A stretch of 64,000 nt of DNA from Panulirus ornatus (lineage: Eukaryota; Arthropoda; Malacostraca; Decapoda; Palinuridae). Where the stretch lies: assembly GCF_036320965.1 (NCBI RefSeq), contig NC_092239.1, positions 3,853,320 through 3,917,319 on the forward strand. Reading direction: 5' to 3'. Of this stretch, positions 1 to 11,117 are shown piece after piece. A program made the translations under genes and the position numbers. Below the pieces are notes generated by a model. That model did not search any database and had not been told where the DNA came from. It saw nothing but the letters and a program-made list of their open reading frames with translations. Within the stretch, counting starts at the first letter, position 1. Each line of letters begins with the position of its first letter.

Positions 1-1680
1 GGCCGTCTCTATTGATGGCGGAGCTATAAACATCAACAGGGAGGGCGGCCCCAGCTTAGCGGGGTCCTCCCTATTGACGTAGGATCTGCAGAGATCATCA
101 GTGAGGGCGGCCCCAGCCACAGCCAGCAGTCCTAAGGCTGATGGTGAAACTGACAACTACTGTCGACTCTTGTTGTTGCTGCCGACACCTGCCACAGGTG
201 AGGAACCCTGTCGTTAATACCGACGTTGTAGCTACAGAAGAAACTCGTAAAGAAGCAAGAGAAGAGAGTGTCGACTCTTGTGGTTGCAGAAGAAACGCGT
301 TAATTGCTAAATGAACCTGTAGAAGCTGCCGGAACTCGTAGGTACTACGTGGGAGAGGCGCAGATACTGGCGGTGTAAGCCTGAGCTCACTCCCGGGGAC
401 GTCTGTTCCTCACGTCCAAAGCTGATCTTGACGTCCACGTAGGGGGAAAGGATCATCATCCGAGTGAGCTATCCTGAAGACCGGAGCAGCGATGGTGCCA
501 TACACACTATACAGTCCACTCCGGCTGGACCAGAAGGGAGGCGCTACCTCCTTCCGCTGTGTCAAAATAAGTTTCCGTAGAATAAAAGGTGAACATGAAT
601 CAGGGGCAACAAGTGGAGTACGTGTGTCAGCCCCAGTTTGTCTGTATAATTTTCCCTCCATTACTAGAGGTTGTTGGAAGTCTGGGGGTGAGAGGAGTCT
701 TTGGCCGAGTTGTCAGAGCCAACCAATGAGACGATTGCCACCCAGACGTTCACTTCAGGCGTCTCGATGAAGACCTGGTGAATAGGCAAGATGTCTTCCC
801 TCGTCTGAAGTGTCTTCTTATATCTCCGTGGCGTTCTGATGGACAAGAGGATTTTCATTCGGCTGGTCGACGAAGACAAGGGAGTCAAGGAGAGGAGCAA
901 ATGCCGTGCCAATTTTCAAGAAAGGCGATAGAGAAATTGCAGTAAGTTGCAGATCAGTACATGACATGTAAGTCTTCTTGTCAGTCGTCTGCCATGGCGC
1001 ACAGTAACTGCTTCATTTGGTTAGGTTAGGCTTCATTCAGATCATAATTCGTGGTCCCGCTTCGTTCGCGGTCCGTGATCTTGCTTGGTCCGCAGTGTGT
1101 AGTCTCGCGTGTCCTCCACCGTCCGCTCTCTTCCTCTTCGTCCACTGTCCTTGATCCAGCTTTGCCCGTGGTCTCACGTTCTTGGAAGCAACCTTGTCCT
1201 TTTTTTAGGCCGTGCTGAGCGAGCCCAGCATCGGGACCAGAAGTGCGTGGCATCACTGTGGTGTTAACAGAAGCCCTGGTGACATATAACTTATGTAACT
1301 CAGCCGAATACAATCACTAATGTGAAAAGAAAATAATAATGTATTCACCACAGTGGGCGTGCTAGTCTACGGCGCTGCCACTCGAGATGACGAGGTCACT
1401 TGGGGTCACTGAACTAAAGCGGAATCCCTTTGAGGTTCAAATCTTTTTTGTCACAATGATTGAAAAAGGAAAAAAGTCTTTTGATATGCAAATTTGACAT
1501 CAAGAAAACCATGCCCTTTTCACGTAACTGTCGGCTCGGCGTTCTACTTAACCAAGCATCATCCAAAGATGTTCACATTTCCATCACGACGATAAGGGGA
1601 TGCGAGTGGCGTTCTCCACAAGCGAGAACACGTCGATACGCCATTACCTGAGTTGCACGTTCAGAAATATCGACTTTCGG
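1..1680. other. Gene-free stretch, no recognised feature
   Basis: About 1.7 kb of mixed-composition DNA without a long microsatellite. Open frames here are under 100 codons, overlap each other on both strands and resemble no family I recognise. A short TTAGG run occurs near 1020. Simple duplicated phrases near 20-120 (a GAGGGCGGCCCCAGC phrase seen twice) suggest old tandem duplication. I see no gene. Confidence 0.5.
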
Positions 1681-1682
1681 GG

Positions 1683-1686
<4 letters not shown>

Positions 1687-1755
<69 letters not shown>
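1687..1755. repeat. (GA)n microsatellite
   Basis: Uninterrupted GA dinucleotide tract of about 69 bp. Confidence 0.98.
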
Positions 1756-1760
<5 letters not shown>

Positions 1761-2001
1761 GTGCATCAGGCTGTACAATCATCCCATCCTCCCCGGGCGT
1801 TCAGAATACTTCAGCTGGACACGATTGATGGCCACAGCTACCCTGGAATACTTACTTGGAACGCTACTGCTCTCTCCTCCTTCCTCCTGCTCCCTCCTCC
1901 TGCTCCCTCCTCGACGCTTCATTCATTAGACCCGTCCATCTACACCGCCAGGTTTGACTTCCCCTTCATTCTTTTTTCATTCTTTCTCTCCCGGGACAGA
2001 A

Positions 2002-2002
<1 letters not shown>

Positions 2003-2081
<79 letters not shown>
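2003..2081. repeat. (GT)n-(TA)n microsatellite
   Basis: A short GT run passes directly into about 70 bp of pure TA. Confidence 0.97.
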
Positions 2082-2083
<2 letters not shown>

Positions 2084-2154
2084 CAGACTAAACTCCACCA
2101 GGGCAAGACCACATTGACGCCACTTCCTCGGATTATCGACAAAAAAGATACTTC

Positions 2155-2155
<1 letters not shown>

Positions 2156-2208
<53 letters not shown>
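2156..2208. repeat. (CTAT)n microsatellite
   Basis: About 13 perfect copies of the CTAT tetranucleotide. Confidence 0.97.
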
Positions 2209-2265
2209 AGGGATAACTATCAAGGCACTGTACCTATCATCAGTCTTGTCAGTAATCAAACCCTG

Positions 2266-2560
2266 AAACACGATGGTTCAACCCTTTGAACACGACGGTA
2301 ACGACCCTTGATTACCCTTGGGTTTGACGGCTGGTTGGCCTTTGACCTCACTCCTAAACGATCAGATCAAAGGCCGACGGTCGTACATCCGTTAGCGTAA
2401 CCGACGTACAGTCGTGCTCGAGGGTCGTCGCGACCACCCAAGGGTCGCATCGTCGTGCTCCAAAGGTCCCACCGACGAGTCGTGCTTCAAACGTCGCACC
2501 GTCGTGCCACAAGGGGTTGTACCGTCGTACTGGAGGGGGAGGGGTTCGACCCCGCGTGTC
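2266..2560. mobile_element. Foldback-like repeat: 21-bp-type units in inverted arrangement
   Basis: The left part (2266-2330) carries forward units of the type AACACGACGGTA-ACGACCCTTG. The right part (2404-2560) carries the reverse-complement type (CGTCGTGCTC, ACCGTCGT) in several diverged copies. Between them lies a spacer with a perfect 9-bp inverted repeat, GGCCTTTGA at 2337-2345 and TCAAAGGCC at 2367-2375. The same forward-spacer-inverse order recurs near 21.6, 29.3-30.0, 44.6 and 51.7 kb. Tandem repeats arranged as long inverted arms are typical of foldback-type transposons. Membership of such a class is my inference; no transposase is visible. Confidence 0.55.
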
Positions 2561-2673
2561 GTGTCCTCAGTGTCCAGGTGGTGTCCGATCTCTCATCAAG
2601 TGGGCAACAGAGCGTGAGAGTCACCAGAGGCGCGTTCACCAGGATAATGAGCCACAAAGGCGTCTCGATAAAT

Positions 2674-2680
<7 letters not shown>

Positions 2681-2753
<73 letters not shown>
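2681..2753. repeat. (GA)n microsatellite
   Basis: Pure GA tract of about 73 bp. Confidence 0.98.
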
Positions 2754-2755
<2 letters not shown>

Positions 2756-2925
2756 TGGGTGTTCGTTTCTGTCTCTCTTACAACACTGTACGAGAGGCTG
2801 AAGTATTTCTGTACAGGTTTGAGGTGACGAATGACTAGGTACAACATGGATTGTCTGTTTGCCAACACAGATATTCCCCCTTTTCTCGTTCGTCTTCGTA
2901 TCTACAAATGTCTGGCAAGGTTGAC

Positions 2926-2961
2926 ACGCGCGCGCGCGTGTGTGTGTTTGTTGTGTGTGTG

Positions 2962-3008
<47 letters not shown>
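2926..3008. repeat. (CG)n(TG)n microsatellite
   Basis: A short alternating CG run (2926-2938) continues into GT repeats with two TTTG interruptions. Alternating purine-pyrimidine CG/TG DNA is prone to Z-form. Confidence 0.96.
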
Positions 3009-3011
<3 letters not shown>

Positions 3012-3075
3012 ACGTTTGTTCGTATCATACACTAGATCTGAACCAACACAGGCAGGTGTCCAGCTGTCGCCCCAA

Positions 3076-3134
3076 AAGAAGAAGAAGAAGAAGAAGAAGA
3101 AGAAGAAGAAGAAGAAGAAGAAGAAGAAGAAGAA
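3076..3134. repeat. (GAA)n microsatellite
   Basis: GAA trinucleotide tract of about 59 bp followed by A-rich purine DNA to about 3200. Confidence 0.97.
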
Positions 3135-3370
3135 ATAGAAAAAGATGGAGAAGAAAATAATACTAGACATAGTCAAGAACAAAAAGAACAAGAAGAAAAG
3201 TGAGTATTTTTTCCTTCTTGGAGGCTCACTTCTGCCTGGCTAAGTCAAGAAGGAAAAGTTAAAAAAAAAACGGGTATGTATTCACCTCTCCGAGCGTGAG
3301 ACCCTATTATAAGCAGACAATTCCAGGAAACTTTCCCTTCGTCGACTACTTGTTATGATTACTCCAGGTG

Positions 3371-3680
3371 GAATGAAGGTATACACGATGGTGTATGGGA
3401 CGTGGAAGGTATACATGATAGTGTACGGGGCGTGGAAGGTATACACGATGGTGTGAATGGGGCGTGGAAGGTATACACGATGGTGTATGGGGCGTGGAAG
3501 GTATACACGATGGTGTATGCGGCGTGGAAGGTATACACGATGGTGTATGCGGCGTGGAAGGTATACACGATGGTGTATGCGGCGTGGAAGGTATAAACGA
3601 TGGTGTATGGGGGCGTGGAAGGTATACAGATTGGTGTATGGGGCGTGGAAGTTATACATGATAGTGTATGGGGCGTGGAT
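3371..3680. repeat. 30-bp minisatellite, about 10 copies
   Basis: Tandem units built on GCGTGGAAGGTATACACGAT followed by GGTGTATGGG. The period is mostly 30 bp, with some 31-34 bp units near the ends. Because the period is a multiple of three, open frames run through it and translate to a repeated decapeptide, but codon-level constraint is not evident. Confidence 0.95.
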
Positions 3681-3777
3681 TCATCCAGGTTTCCAGGAAA
3701 AAACGTTTCCAGGAACGTGGACGAAGTTTCTAGAACATTCGAGCATTATTCTTATCCCGTACACTGACTTCGTAGTC

Positions 3778-3801
3778 TTTTCCCCGTGGACTCATAGGAA
3801 A

Positions 3802-3888
<87 letters not shown>
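3778..3888 (+). mobile_element. SINE 3'-end fragment with A-run and (TA)n tail
   Basis: TTTTCCCCGTGGACTCATAG at 3778 onward matches the 3' end of the SINE body at 7.1, 12.1 and 53.4 kb. It is followed by about 20 A residues and then about 70 bp of TA. The rest of the SINE body is absent, as expected for a 5'-truncated retroposon copy. Confidence 0.7.
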
Positions 3889-3891
<3 letters not shown>

Positions 3892-4124
3892 ACATCTTTC
3901 AGTGTAATCACTCGACAGAATTTAACACCCTGTTCCTATGAAACATATAAATCATCTCTACATTAATCATTCATTGTGAATATTAATTCGTAATTACAGC
4001 CAATGAAATCTAATTATACCATGATTATTTAATCATGGTATCAAATTAATACACGGGACATTAATATTCTAGTTCAAACCTTTCCAGTCAACGGATCATC
4101 AGATCTTATACCTCAACACCACTG

Positions 4125-4127
<3 letters not shown>

Positions 4128-4194
<67 letters not shown>
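4128..4194. repeat. (CT)n microsatellite
   Basis: Pure CT tract of about 67 bp. Confidence 0.98.
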
Positions 4195-4197
<3 letters not shown>

Positions 4198-4394
4198 AAG
4201 GTATTACCTCGGCTTCTGATCGCGATTCTGGTTCTTCTTTCCCTGCCTCTGTCTTCACCTGGAGGGGTAAGCTCTCCTTGACGCGAACGAATCGATTCAG
4301 GAAACTCTTGCTAGCGTGTGCTAGAAGCTACTGAAGTGTATAAAGGTGTTCAGACGGACGTCAAATATCAGTCTCGGACCTCCTGAGACTGTGG

Positions 4395-4497
4395 GCATGA
4401 CCGCTGAACACGACGGTCCGACTTTCTTTTTTTTTAGGGGGGAGGGGATGATGGTGTGACCTTTGACCTGACCCTCATAGATCAGGTCGAAGGTCAC
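4395..4497. mobile_element. Foldback-like core: 21-bp-type unit plus 16-bp hairpin with AGGTCA half sites
   Basis: A diverged 21-bp-type unit (GAACACGACGGTCCGAC, about 4405) is followed by GTGACCTTTGACCTGA (4456-4471), a 10-nt loop, and TCAGGTCGAAGGTCAC (4482-4497). The two arms are reverse complements at 15 of 16 positions. The left arm contains TGACCTTTGACCT, the direct repeat with 1-base spacing (DR1) recognised by HNF4/RXR-class nuclear receptors. Regulatory use is not shown; it could be only a repeat core. Confidence 0.5.
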
Positions 4498-4565
4498 TTT
4501 TTTCTTACATGATGGTCGCGAAGACCAGACATACTCACAAAATGTTTTTCTTTCCGTTCCTTCCA

Positions 4566-4595
4566 GACACACACACACACACACACACACACACC
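4566..4595. repeat. (AC)n microsatellite
   Basis: Pure AC tract of about 30 bp. Confidence 0.95.
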
Positions 4596-4684
4596 ATCAT
4601 ATGACCCACACAGACACACCATCATATAAACCCACGATGTCTGCTTGTGAGGGCCGCGCATCGACTCATCTGCGTACAGTACCT

Positions 4685-4748
4685 CATGTTTTATGAGACG
4701 CAATATGTCCTAAACCCATGTTTTATGAGTCGCAATATGTCCTAACCC
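4685..4748. repeat. 32-bp tandem duplication
   Basis: CATGTTTTATGAG-CGCAATATGTCCTAA is present twice, 32 bp apart (4685 and 4717), with one clear substitution. Confidence 0.85.
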
Positions 4749-4911
4749 CCTTGAGCAGGACGGCAAAAATTAGTTAAGATGGCGCGGGCCTTTGACCTGA
4801 TTTTCCAGAGTAATGGAAAATGAATGTCGACACAGAGATGGTGGCTCAAATGGGCCAGGGCTTCTCAAGCACGCTCTGATTTTTCTTACTGTTCAAGTCA
4901 GAGAGCTGCAA

Positions 4912-4913
<2 letters not shown>

Positions 4914-4980
<67 letters not shown>
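4914..4980. repeat. (GT)n microsatellite
   Basis: Pure GT tract of about 67 bp. Confidence 0.98.
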
Positions 4981-4981
<1 letters not shown>

Positions 4982-5068
4982 GAGGGTAGAGACAGCGATC
5001 CGTGAAGGGAGGGAACAATGTTTTGGGGGAGGTAAGGGAAAGAGACGATTTTCTTTAAGAGAGATGTG

Positions 5069-5255
<187 letters not shown>

Positions 5256-5734
5256 TTGGTTTCCAATATTACCCACAGCCTCACACGAAGCCTCCAGCAT
5301 GAGGAATGACCTTTTATTGACACGAACGTTCCTGTATCTACTGCGTATCGACATGTGGGAATCTGTATAGCACAACGCTACACCACAGGTTATAGACACG
5401 TCAATATTAGAAAAGCATTAGCAGAAAAATATTGCTTTTGATTTAGACATATCCAGTATTGTTGGTCAAGAACACGCGACCCAACGGAAAAAAAAAGATG
5501 GAAAGGAGAAACACATTCACATTACGGCCATTATATACATCAAGGGGGAAAAAAATAAGATGAAAATATGTATAGTGGCAACAATCATGATGTTGCTGTC
5601 ACATGGGCATCAAAATATCAGGAGGAGAAGCTTTAGACGACTAAGGTTAACTGATGTGTTTGTTCTCTTGCTGGTCGTTGTCATCTACAAACTACGGTAT
5701 GGCAAACCAGCAACATCTCACAGTAGCGTTCTAC

Positions 5735-6025
5735 AGTGATATCCCACAGCAGTGTCCTCCAGTGACCTCTCCCACAGCAGTGCCCTCCAGTGACGTCCCA
5801 CAGAAGTGTTTTCCACTGACGTCCCCCACAGCAGTATCCTCCAGTGACGTCTCCCACAGCAGTGTCCTCCAGTGACGTCCCACAGAAGTGTTTTCCACGG
5901 ACGTCCCCCACAGCAGTGCCCTCCAGTGACGTCTCACAGCAGTGTCCTCCAGTGACGTCCCACAGCAGTGTCCTCCAGTAACGTCCCACAGCAGTGTTGT
6001 CCAGTGACGTCTCCCACAGCAGTGA
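5735..6025. repeat. About 26-28 bp minisatellite, about 10 copies
   Basis: Tandem units of the type CAGTGACGTC-CCACAGCAGTG-TCCTC. Individual units alternate CAGCAGTGTCCTC with CAGAAGTGTTTTC. Length varies by the presence of TCC after GACGTC. TGACGTC is a CRE-like core, present in almost every unit. Confidence 0.93.
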
Positions 6026-6309
6026 TGCCCCACGAGACTTCCTCGCCAGGAGTATTCCTCGGCAGCAAATACAAACAAGCGCCACCCGCTGACGTCCAAG
6101 GTGGGAGCCTTTTTCCGGTCATTAGTGTCCTTTGTTCCGTCCTCGAGCAGCGACAGCGATTCCTCCTCCGCCAGAAGGACCGCTAAGCCACCTTCCTCCT
6201 CCTCTTCCTCCATCACCATCTCCAACGCCGTCAGCGACTCTGGGGCGCACGTGGTAGTCATGGGGAATATACATTGTGGTCTAACCACGGGAGTGGCATT
6301 TGACTAACA

Positions 6310-6640
6310 ACACAAATCTCCACCACGCCAACCATCCTCACAGATCTCCACCACGCCAGCCATCCTCACAGATCTCCACCACGCCAACCATCCTCACAGA
6401 TCTCCACCACGCCAACCATCCTCACAGATCTCAACCACGCCAACCATCCTCACAGATCTCCACCACGCCAACCATCCTCACAGATCTCCACCACGCCAAC
6501 CATCCTCACAGATCTCCACCACGCCATCCATCCTCACAAATCTCAACCACGCCAACCATCCTCACACAAATCTCCACCTCGCCAGCCATCCCCTCCCACG
6601 CCAGCCATCCCCTCCCCCACCAAGCTAGCCATCCCCTCCC
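6310..6640. repeat. 28-bp minisatellite, about 10 copies plus degenerate tail
   Basis: Units combine CATCCTCACAGATCTCC and ACCACGCCAAC; the phrase CATCCTCACA recurs at 6361, 6389 and 6417. The array decays after 6540 into CCATCCCCTCCCACGCCAG-type units. Confidence 0.95.
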
Positions 6641-6954
6641 CCACCACATGTGCCAAGAATTAAGAAAAGATTATTTTTGTCTCTCCTTCAACTCCCAGGG
6701 CTGGGGAGCCTTAATGGCCTCAGCCATCCACTACCCCAGCTGACAGATGGTAATTATTCAGGTGGTAGAAAGCTTTGTTTGCTTCAGTATGTGGAGACGC
6801 TCAAGTGGTGGCAGCTGGTCGAAGGGGCCCTACATGCTGGTGACGTATTGGTGTGGGAGAAGTAGGGCGACCTCCACGTTGGTGACATGCACATTGCATT
6901 TTCTGTTTGTTTTGTTTGGCTCGTGATGTTGCTCTCAATACTTATGTCTACGTG

Positions 6955-6957
<3 letters not shown>

Positions 6958-7033
<76 letters not shown>
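6958..7033. repeat. (TA)n microsatellite
   Basis: Pure TA tract of about 76 bp immediately 5' of the SINE copy. Confidence 0.98.
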
Positions 7034-7035
<2 letters not shown>

Positions 7036-7117
7036 TGTGTCTCCCCTGATGATGTGATTATTACACGAAAGTGCACTTGGGAACTTATCGTGTTTCATTT
7101 TCCCCGTGGACTCATAG

Positions 7118-7191
<74 letters not shown>
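7034..7191 (+). mobile_element. SINE body copy with (TA)n tail
   Basis: 7034-7120 carries the conserved body: TCTCCCCTGATGATGTGATT, then TACACGAAAGTGCACTTGGG, then CCCCGTGGACTCATAGGAA, then about 70 bp of TA (7121-7191). No tRNA-like head is present, so the copy is 5'-truncated, and another TA tract abuts its left end. Close matches lie at 12.1, 16.2, 33.1 (minus) and 53.4 kb. Confidence 0.75.
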
Positions 7192-7195
<4 letters not shown>

Positions 7196-8245
7196 GTGTG
7201 TTTTTACATATCTTTCAAAGGCATCGCAATATTCTGACACACAGCTTATCTCATGAGCCGAGAAGTAATATATTCACTCACACGTTTCCTTTGGTTGAAT
7301 TTACCCACATCGTTTTCCATGGTTATATCGTTTCCTTCAATACTGTAAAGAATTCTTATCATTATTCACTTTCAAGCTACGTGCCATTAGCTTTTGGAAG
7401 CGTTTGGCTTTTCGTCTCGTGTTTTACCACTGGTAATATACATGTTTATGACTTCAAAAGCAAAGTGGTGATCCAGTAACAATGAAGCTTTGATATAAGA
7501 TTCAGTATGCATAAGCAAGAGTCTTTCTAAATCCCTCTAGTCTCCCATAACAATGGTGATATTTCCAGGCAGACAATCTCTGTCTAAGCAATATTCTGAC
7601 TCATTACATAACTGCTTGATTGTGTATGAATCGTATCATTAAATGGTTTTATCGTTAAGCATGGCCAACCGCCTGTTTTGGCACGACGATACGACCCTTG
7701 GGGCATGACGACCTGACCTATATACATGCATACCCTGAAAGGTCAGTAAGGTCACAGGTCACGAGGTACTTTCTGGACAACAATCACTAATTAGAAATGA
7801 GTGCTATGGTTGTTAAGACCTAACAGAGACGGTGGGGTTAAGCGACGAAATAGCTCCTGAGGACGTGTCGGGGGGAATAAGAAGTGTTATATCGAAAAAT
7901 GAGAAGATAATGAAGAGGATATCTATCATTCATCCTCTCAATCGTTTACTCGAGTTACTCACCATTTATCGATTATTTTCTCAATCATTTACTTGAGTCA
8001 CTCACTCATCTACCCGATCAACCAGCGATCATGAGCCCCTCTTCACTCACCCATGCATCATTCAACCCTCCTAATCATACGTCCATCGACCCATCCTTCT
8101 CAGATGAGTCCCATCACCCACTCCTATCCCCCGTCATCCACTCCCAAGATAGAAGGAGCGTCAGCCACCGTACGTACACAAATACGAACATAAAGACAGA
8201 CGTAATTCCACGAAGATAAACAGAAGGAGGGATGAAAGTAATGAG
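7192..8245. other. Gene-free stretch with one diverged 21-bp-type unit
   Basis: No recognised gene. GGCACGACGATACGACCC near 7679 matches the dispersed 21-bp family and is followed by GACCTGACC and AAGGTCA-type half sites to about 7770. A degenerate ATCAATCA/TTACTCGAGT-type repeat lies at 7940-8020. Confidence 0.45.
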
Positions 8246-8246
8246 A

Positions 8247-8249
<3 letters not shown>

Positions 8250-8292
<43 letters not shown>
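8250..8292. repeat. (AC)n microsatellite
   Basis: AC tract of about 43 bp. Confidence 0.96.
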
Positions 8293-8295
<3 letters not shown>

Positions 8296-8704
8296 CACAT
8301 ACACACCAATAAACAACAAGTCCTACACACTTTAATCCTATGCATATGCAACGCACAAATGCACGACACAAAATCTTTTTTTTTTTACAGCATAATGGCC
8401 AGCCTCCATCACCGCGTCACCTGCCCACACTACTCTGAAGTGTCCCACTCCAGGCACAGTGTTCGCGCGACTCGTGACGTATGAAGGATATGCGAGGAGC
8501 GAGGCAGGAGTGTGGACCTGGGGAGGACAACTGGAGTGCCTGAGGTCTCGTACGGGGGATGTCAAACCACCTCAATGTCGACTTTCCGGTGGCAACACCC
8601 GCTCGTCTCGCTACACAAGAACTCCCTCCTCTCCCTCCACCAGGTGACTGACGGGAGGGGATGGTGTCACGGGTGACGAGCTGGCTCTGAGACGACACCT
8701 GACA

Positions 8705-8780
8705 ACACCACGGTGGTGTCAGGCCTGTTTCCCATGGCAACTACAGTGGTGTCAAGGCGGTTGGTTCCCATGGCAACCAT
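8705..8780 (+). promoter_or_regulatory. Duplicated RFX X-box-like site
   Basis: TTTCCCATGGCAAC (8729-8742) and GTTCCCATGGCAAC (8764-8777) sit in two tandemly duplicated 35-36 bp phrases, each preceded by a GTGGTGTCA block. The RFX X-box consensus is the near-palindrome GTTGCCATGGCAAC; the second copy differs at one position. No nearby gene is recognised, so regulatory function is unproven. Confidence 0.3.
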
Positions 8781-8879
8781 TCCTCACGCTGTCTTATGTA
8801 TGTATGTATGACGTGTGGCTTTAATGATGAATCAACGGCTAAAGGTCGTCATCAGACTAGAAAGCGTACACGTCTATAT

Positions 8880-9153
<274 letters not shown>

Positions 9154-9298
9154 GCCCCAGCTTCCTCTGATCCTGCTTGGCTCAGGTCAGGCTAGGAGTG
9201 TGTCATATAACGTACAGGGGGCAAAAAAAAAAACTGAATGCATTATTTCTTTTCCTCTTTTCTGTGCATGAACCCTAAACTTTTAGGTCCTAAGAGTG

Positions 9299-9301
9299 TG
9301 A

Positions 9302-9371
<70 letters not shown>

Positions 9372-9388
9372 AGAAGAAATACATCCAT

Positions 9389-9425
<37 letters not shown>
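9299..9425. repeat. (GT)n ... (AC)n microsatellite pair
   Basis: GT tract 9299-9368, about 21 bp of spacer, then AC 9390-9425. The two tracts are complementary and could pair as a hairpin. Confidence 0.96.
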
Positions 9426-9427
<2 letters not shown>

Positions 9428-9606
9428 CAGAGAGATACACAGACAGACAGACAAAGTTCTGCTGTGATACACTGGGGCAGGAGCTGAGGAAGAACTCGCC
9501 GTGTGGGTCGAGCCAGACGGACAACAGTAAGACGTGGTCCACTCAGGTAATATAAGTTGAGAAGTTCAACGACACAGAGAATTACATAGAGAGCAGCTGG
9601 CCATTG

Positions 9607-9735
9607 GATTCTTTGGAGGCATCGATTTCTTTGGAGGCACTGGGTTCTTTGGAGGCACTGGGTTCTTTGGAGGCACTGGGTTCTTTGGAGGCACTGGGTT
9701 CTTTGGAGGCACTGGGTTCTTTTGGAGATACTGGG
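9607..9735. repeat. 18-bp minisatellite, about 7 copies
   Basis: Units of TTCTTTGGAGGCACTGGG, nearly perfect in the middle five copies, with degenerate first and last copies. Confidence 0.96.
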
Positions 9736-10183
9736 TACATTCATGGCATTACGGGTTTTGGAAGCTTGGGGTTCGCCTTTTTTTTTTGAGGGACTGGCTT
9801 ATTTTGTAGGCATGTGGCTCTTTGGAGACACCCCCGGGGGTGGGGGGTGTCTTGGTCTTCCAGCACTAGAGCAAAATTAAACACAGGTAAAGACCCATCG
9901 TCCACTATGGTTCTCGGAATCACAGACCGGCATGAATATGAGGAGTCGGTCTGTGGAGGTCCGCGACAGCGAGAATATCAGAGTCCTGCAGTTAGGTACA
10001 AAAAAAAGAAAAAATAAAGTAAAAGTAAAAGTCTCAAGAGAAAACAAAAGAGGGGTTAAATTCCTGTTTCTCGAGACGACGAAGCAGACGTGAGGGCCCC
10101 CGAAAAAGAATGAGGTTCCATTACTGACTTCACTGTTTATAATATAAACTTTCCCAGGACGCCAAACCCGAATTACTGATTCT

Positions 10184-10302
<119 letters not shown>

Positions 10303-10490
10303 GAGAATATTTTCGATGCTGCTCCATATTAAGACTACTGGCCTGTATCACAAAGCGACCGGAATCCTTAAACAGATCCTTTGACCCGGTGTTGTCGATC
10401 GTTCAAGACACTCTTAATACAAGGCTGAACCCATCTGGAGAGGTTCATGGCCCTTATATAGGGTCCGGTCCCTGTAGGAGGACGGGGGAC

Positions 10491-10568
10491 AGAAGAAGAA
10501 GAAGAAGAAGAAGAAGAAGAAGAAGAAGAAGAAGAAGATGAAGAAGAAGAAAAAAGAAGAAGAAGAAG
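10491..10568. repeat. (GAA)n microsatellite
   Basis: GAA tract with one GAT and one AAAA interruption. Confidence 0.95.
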
Positions 10569-10924
10569 GTCTTCCAGAGGGGGAGAGCGAGAGTGAGCGT
10601 GTGACGTAACTTGGCCCAAGTTTTTTCAAGACGTCATAAATCTTGAGAGCGAAGTTACCCCACAACTTGGTTCAATCCTTTCCAAGTTGTGCTGGGAGGG
10701 AAAATGAACGAGTTCGGTACCGAGGAGGGGAACAGGGGGAAAAAAAATTAAATGGTTGGATTGTAATGGCTTTTCCTTTTACAATGGCTATGGTCTTACT
10801 CGTGGGTAGTGTCCTTCATGCGTTACGACATGCGGGTCTCCGAGACCCACAAATATGGCAGGAAAACTGAAATGCCTCGCAGACCAGCGCTGTGTGTGGA
10901 CACAACCCTCTCTCCACACACACA

Positions 10925-11000
10925 CACACACCGTGGTGTAGTGGCGAGTGCTGGGACCTCCGCGGACCTGCGTTCGAGTCTTGAAGAAAGATAACGGTTC
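10925..11000 (+). mobile_element. tRNA-like SINE head
   Basis: TGGTGTAGTGG (10934-10944) fits the RNA polymerase III A-box consensus. GCGTTCGAGTC (10970-10980) fits the B-box. The spacing of about 25 bp between them is shorter than in a complete tRNA, and no cloverleaf with 7-bp acceptor stem is evident, so this is read as a SINE head, not a tRNA gene. An AC tract (about 10916-10932) abuts its 5' side. Confidence 0.5.
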
Positions 11001-11117
11001 ACAACCAACCTCCCAGCCTAGCGTTTGCCATGCGTCCTCTATCAACGCATCACCATCCTAAAGGACCTTCTTCATCTGTGCACATTTATGATGACTTCCT
11101 CGAGCGAACCAGCCTTC

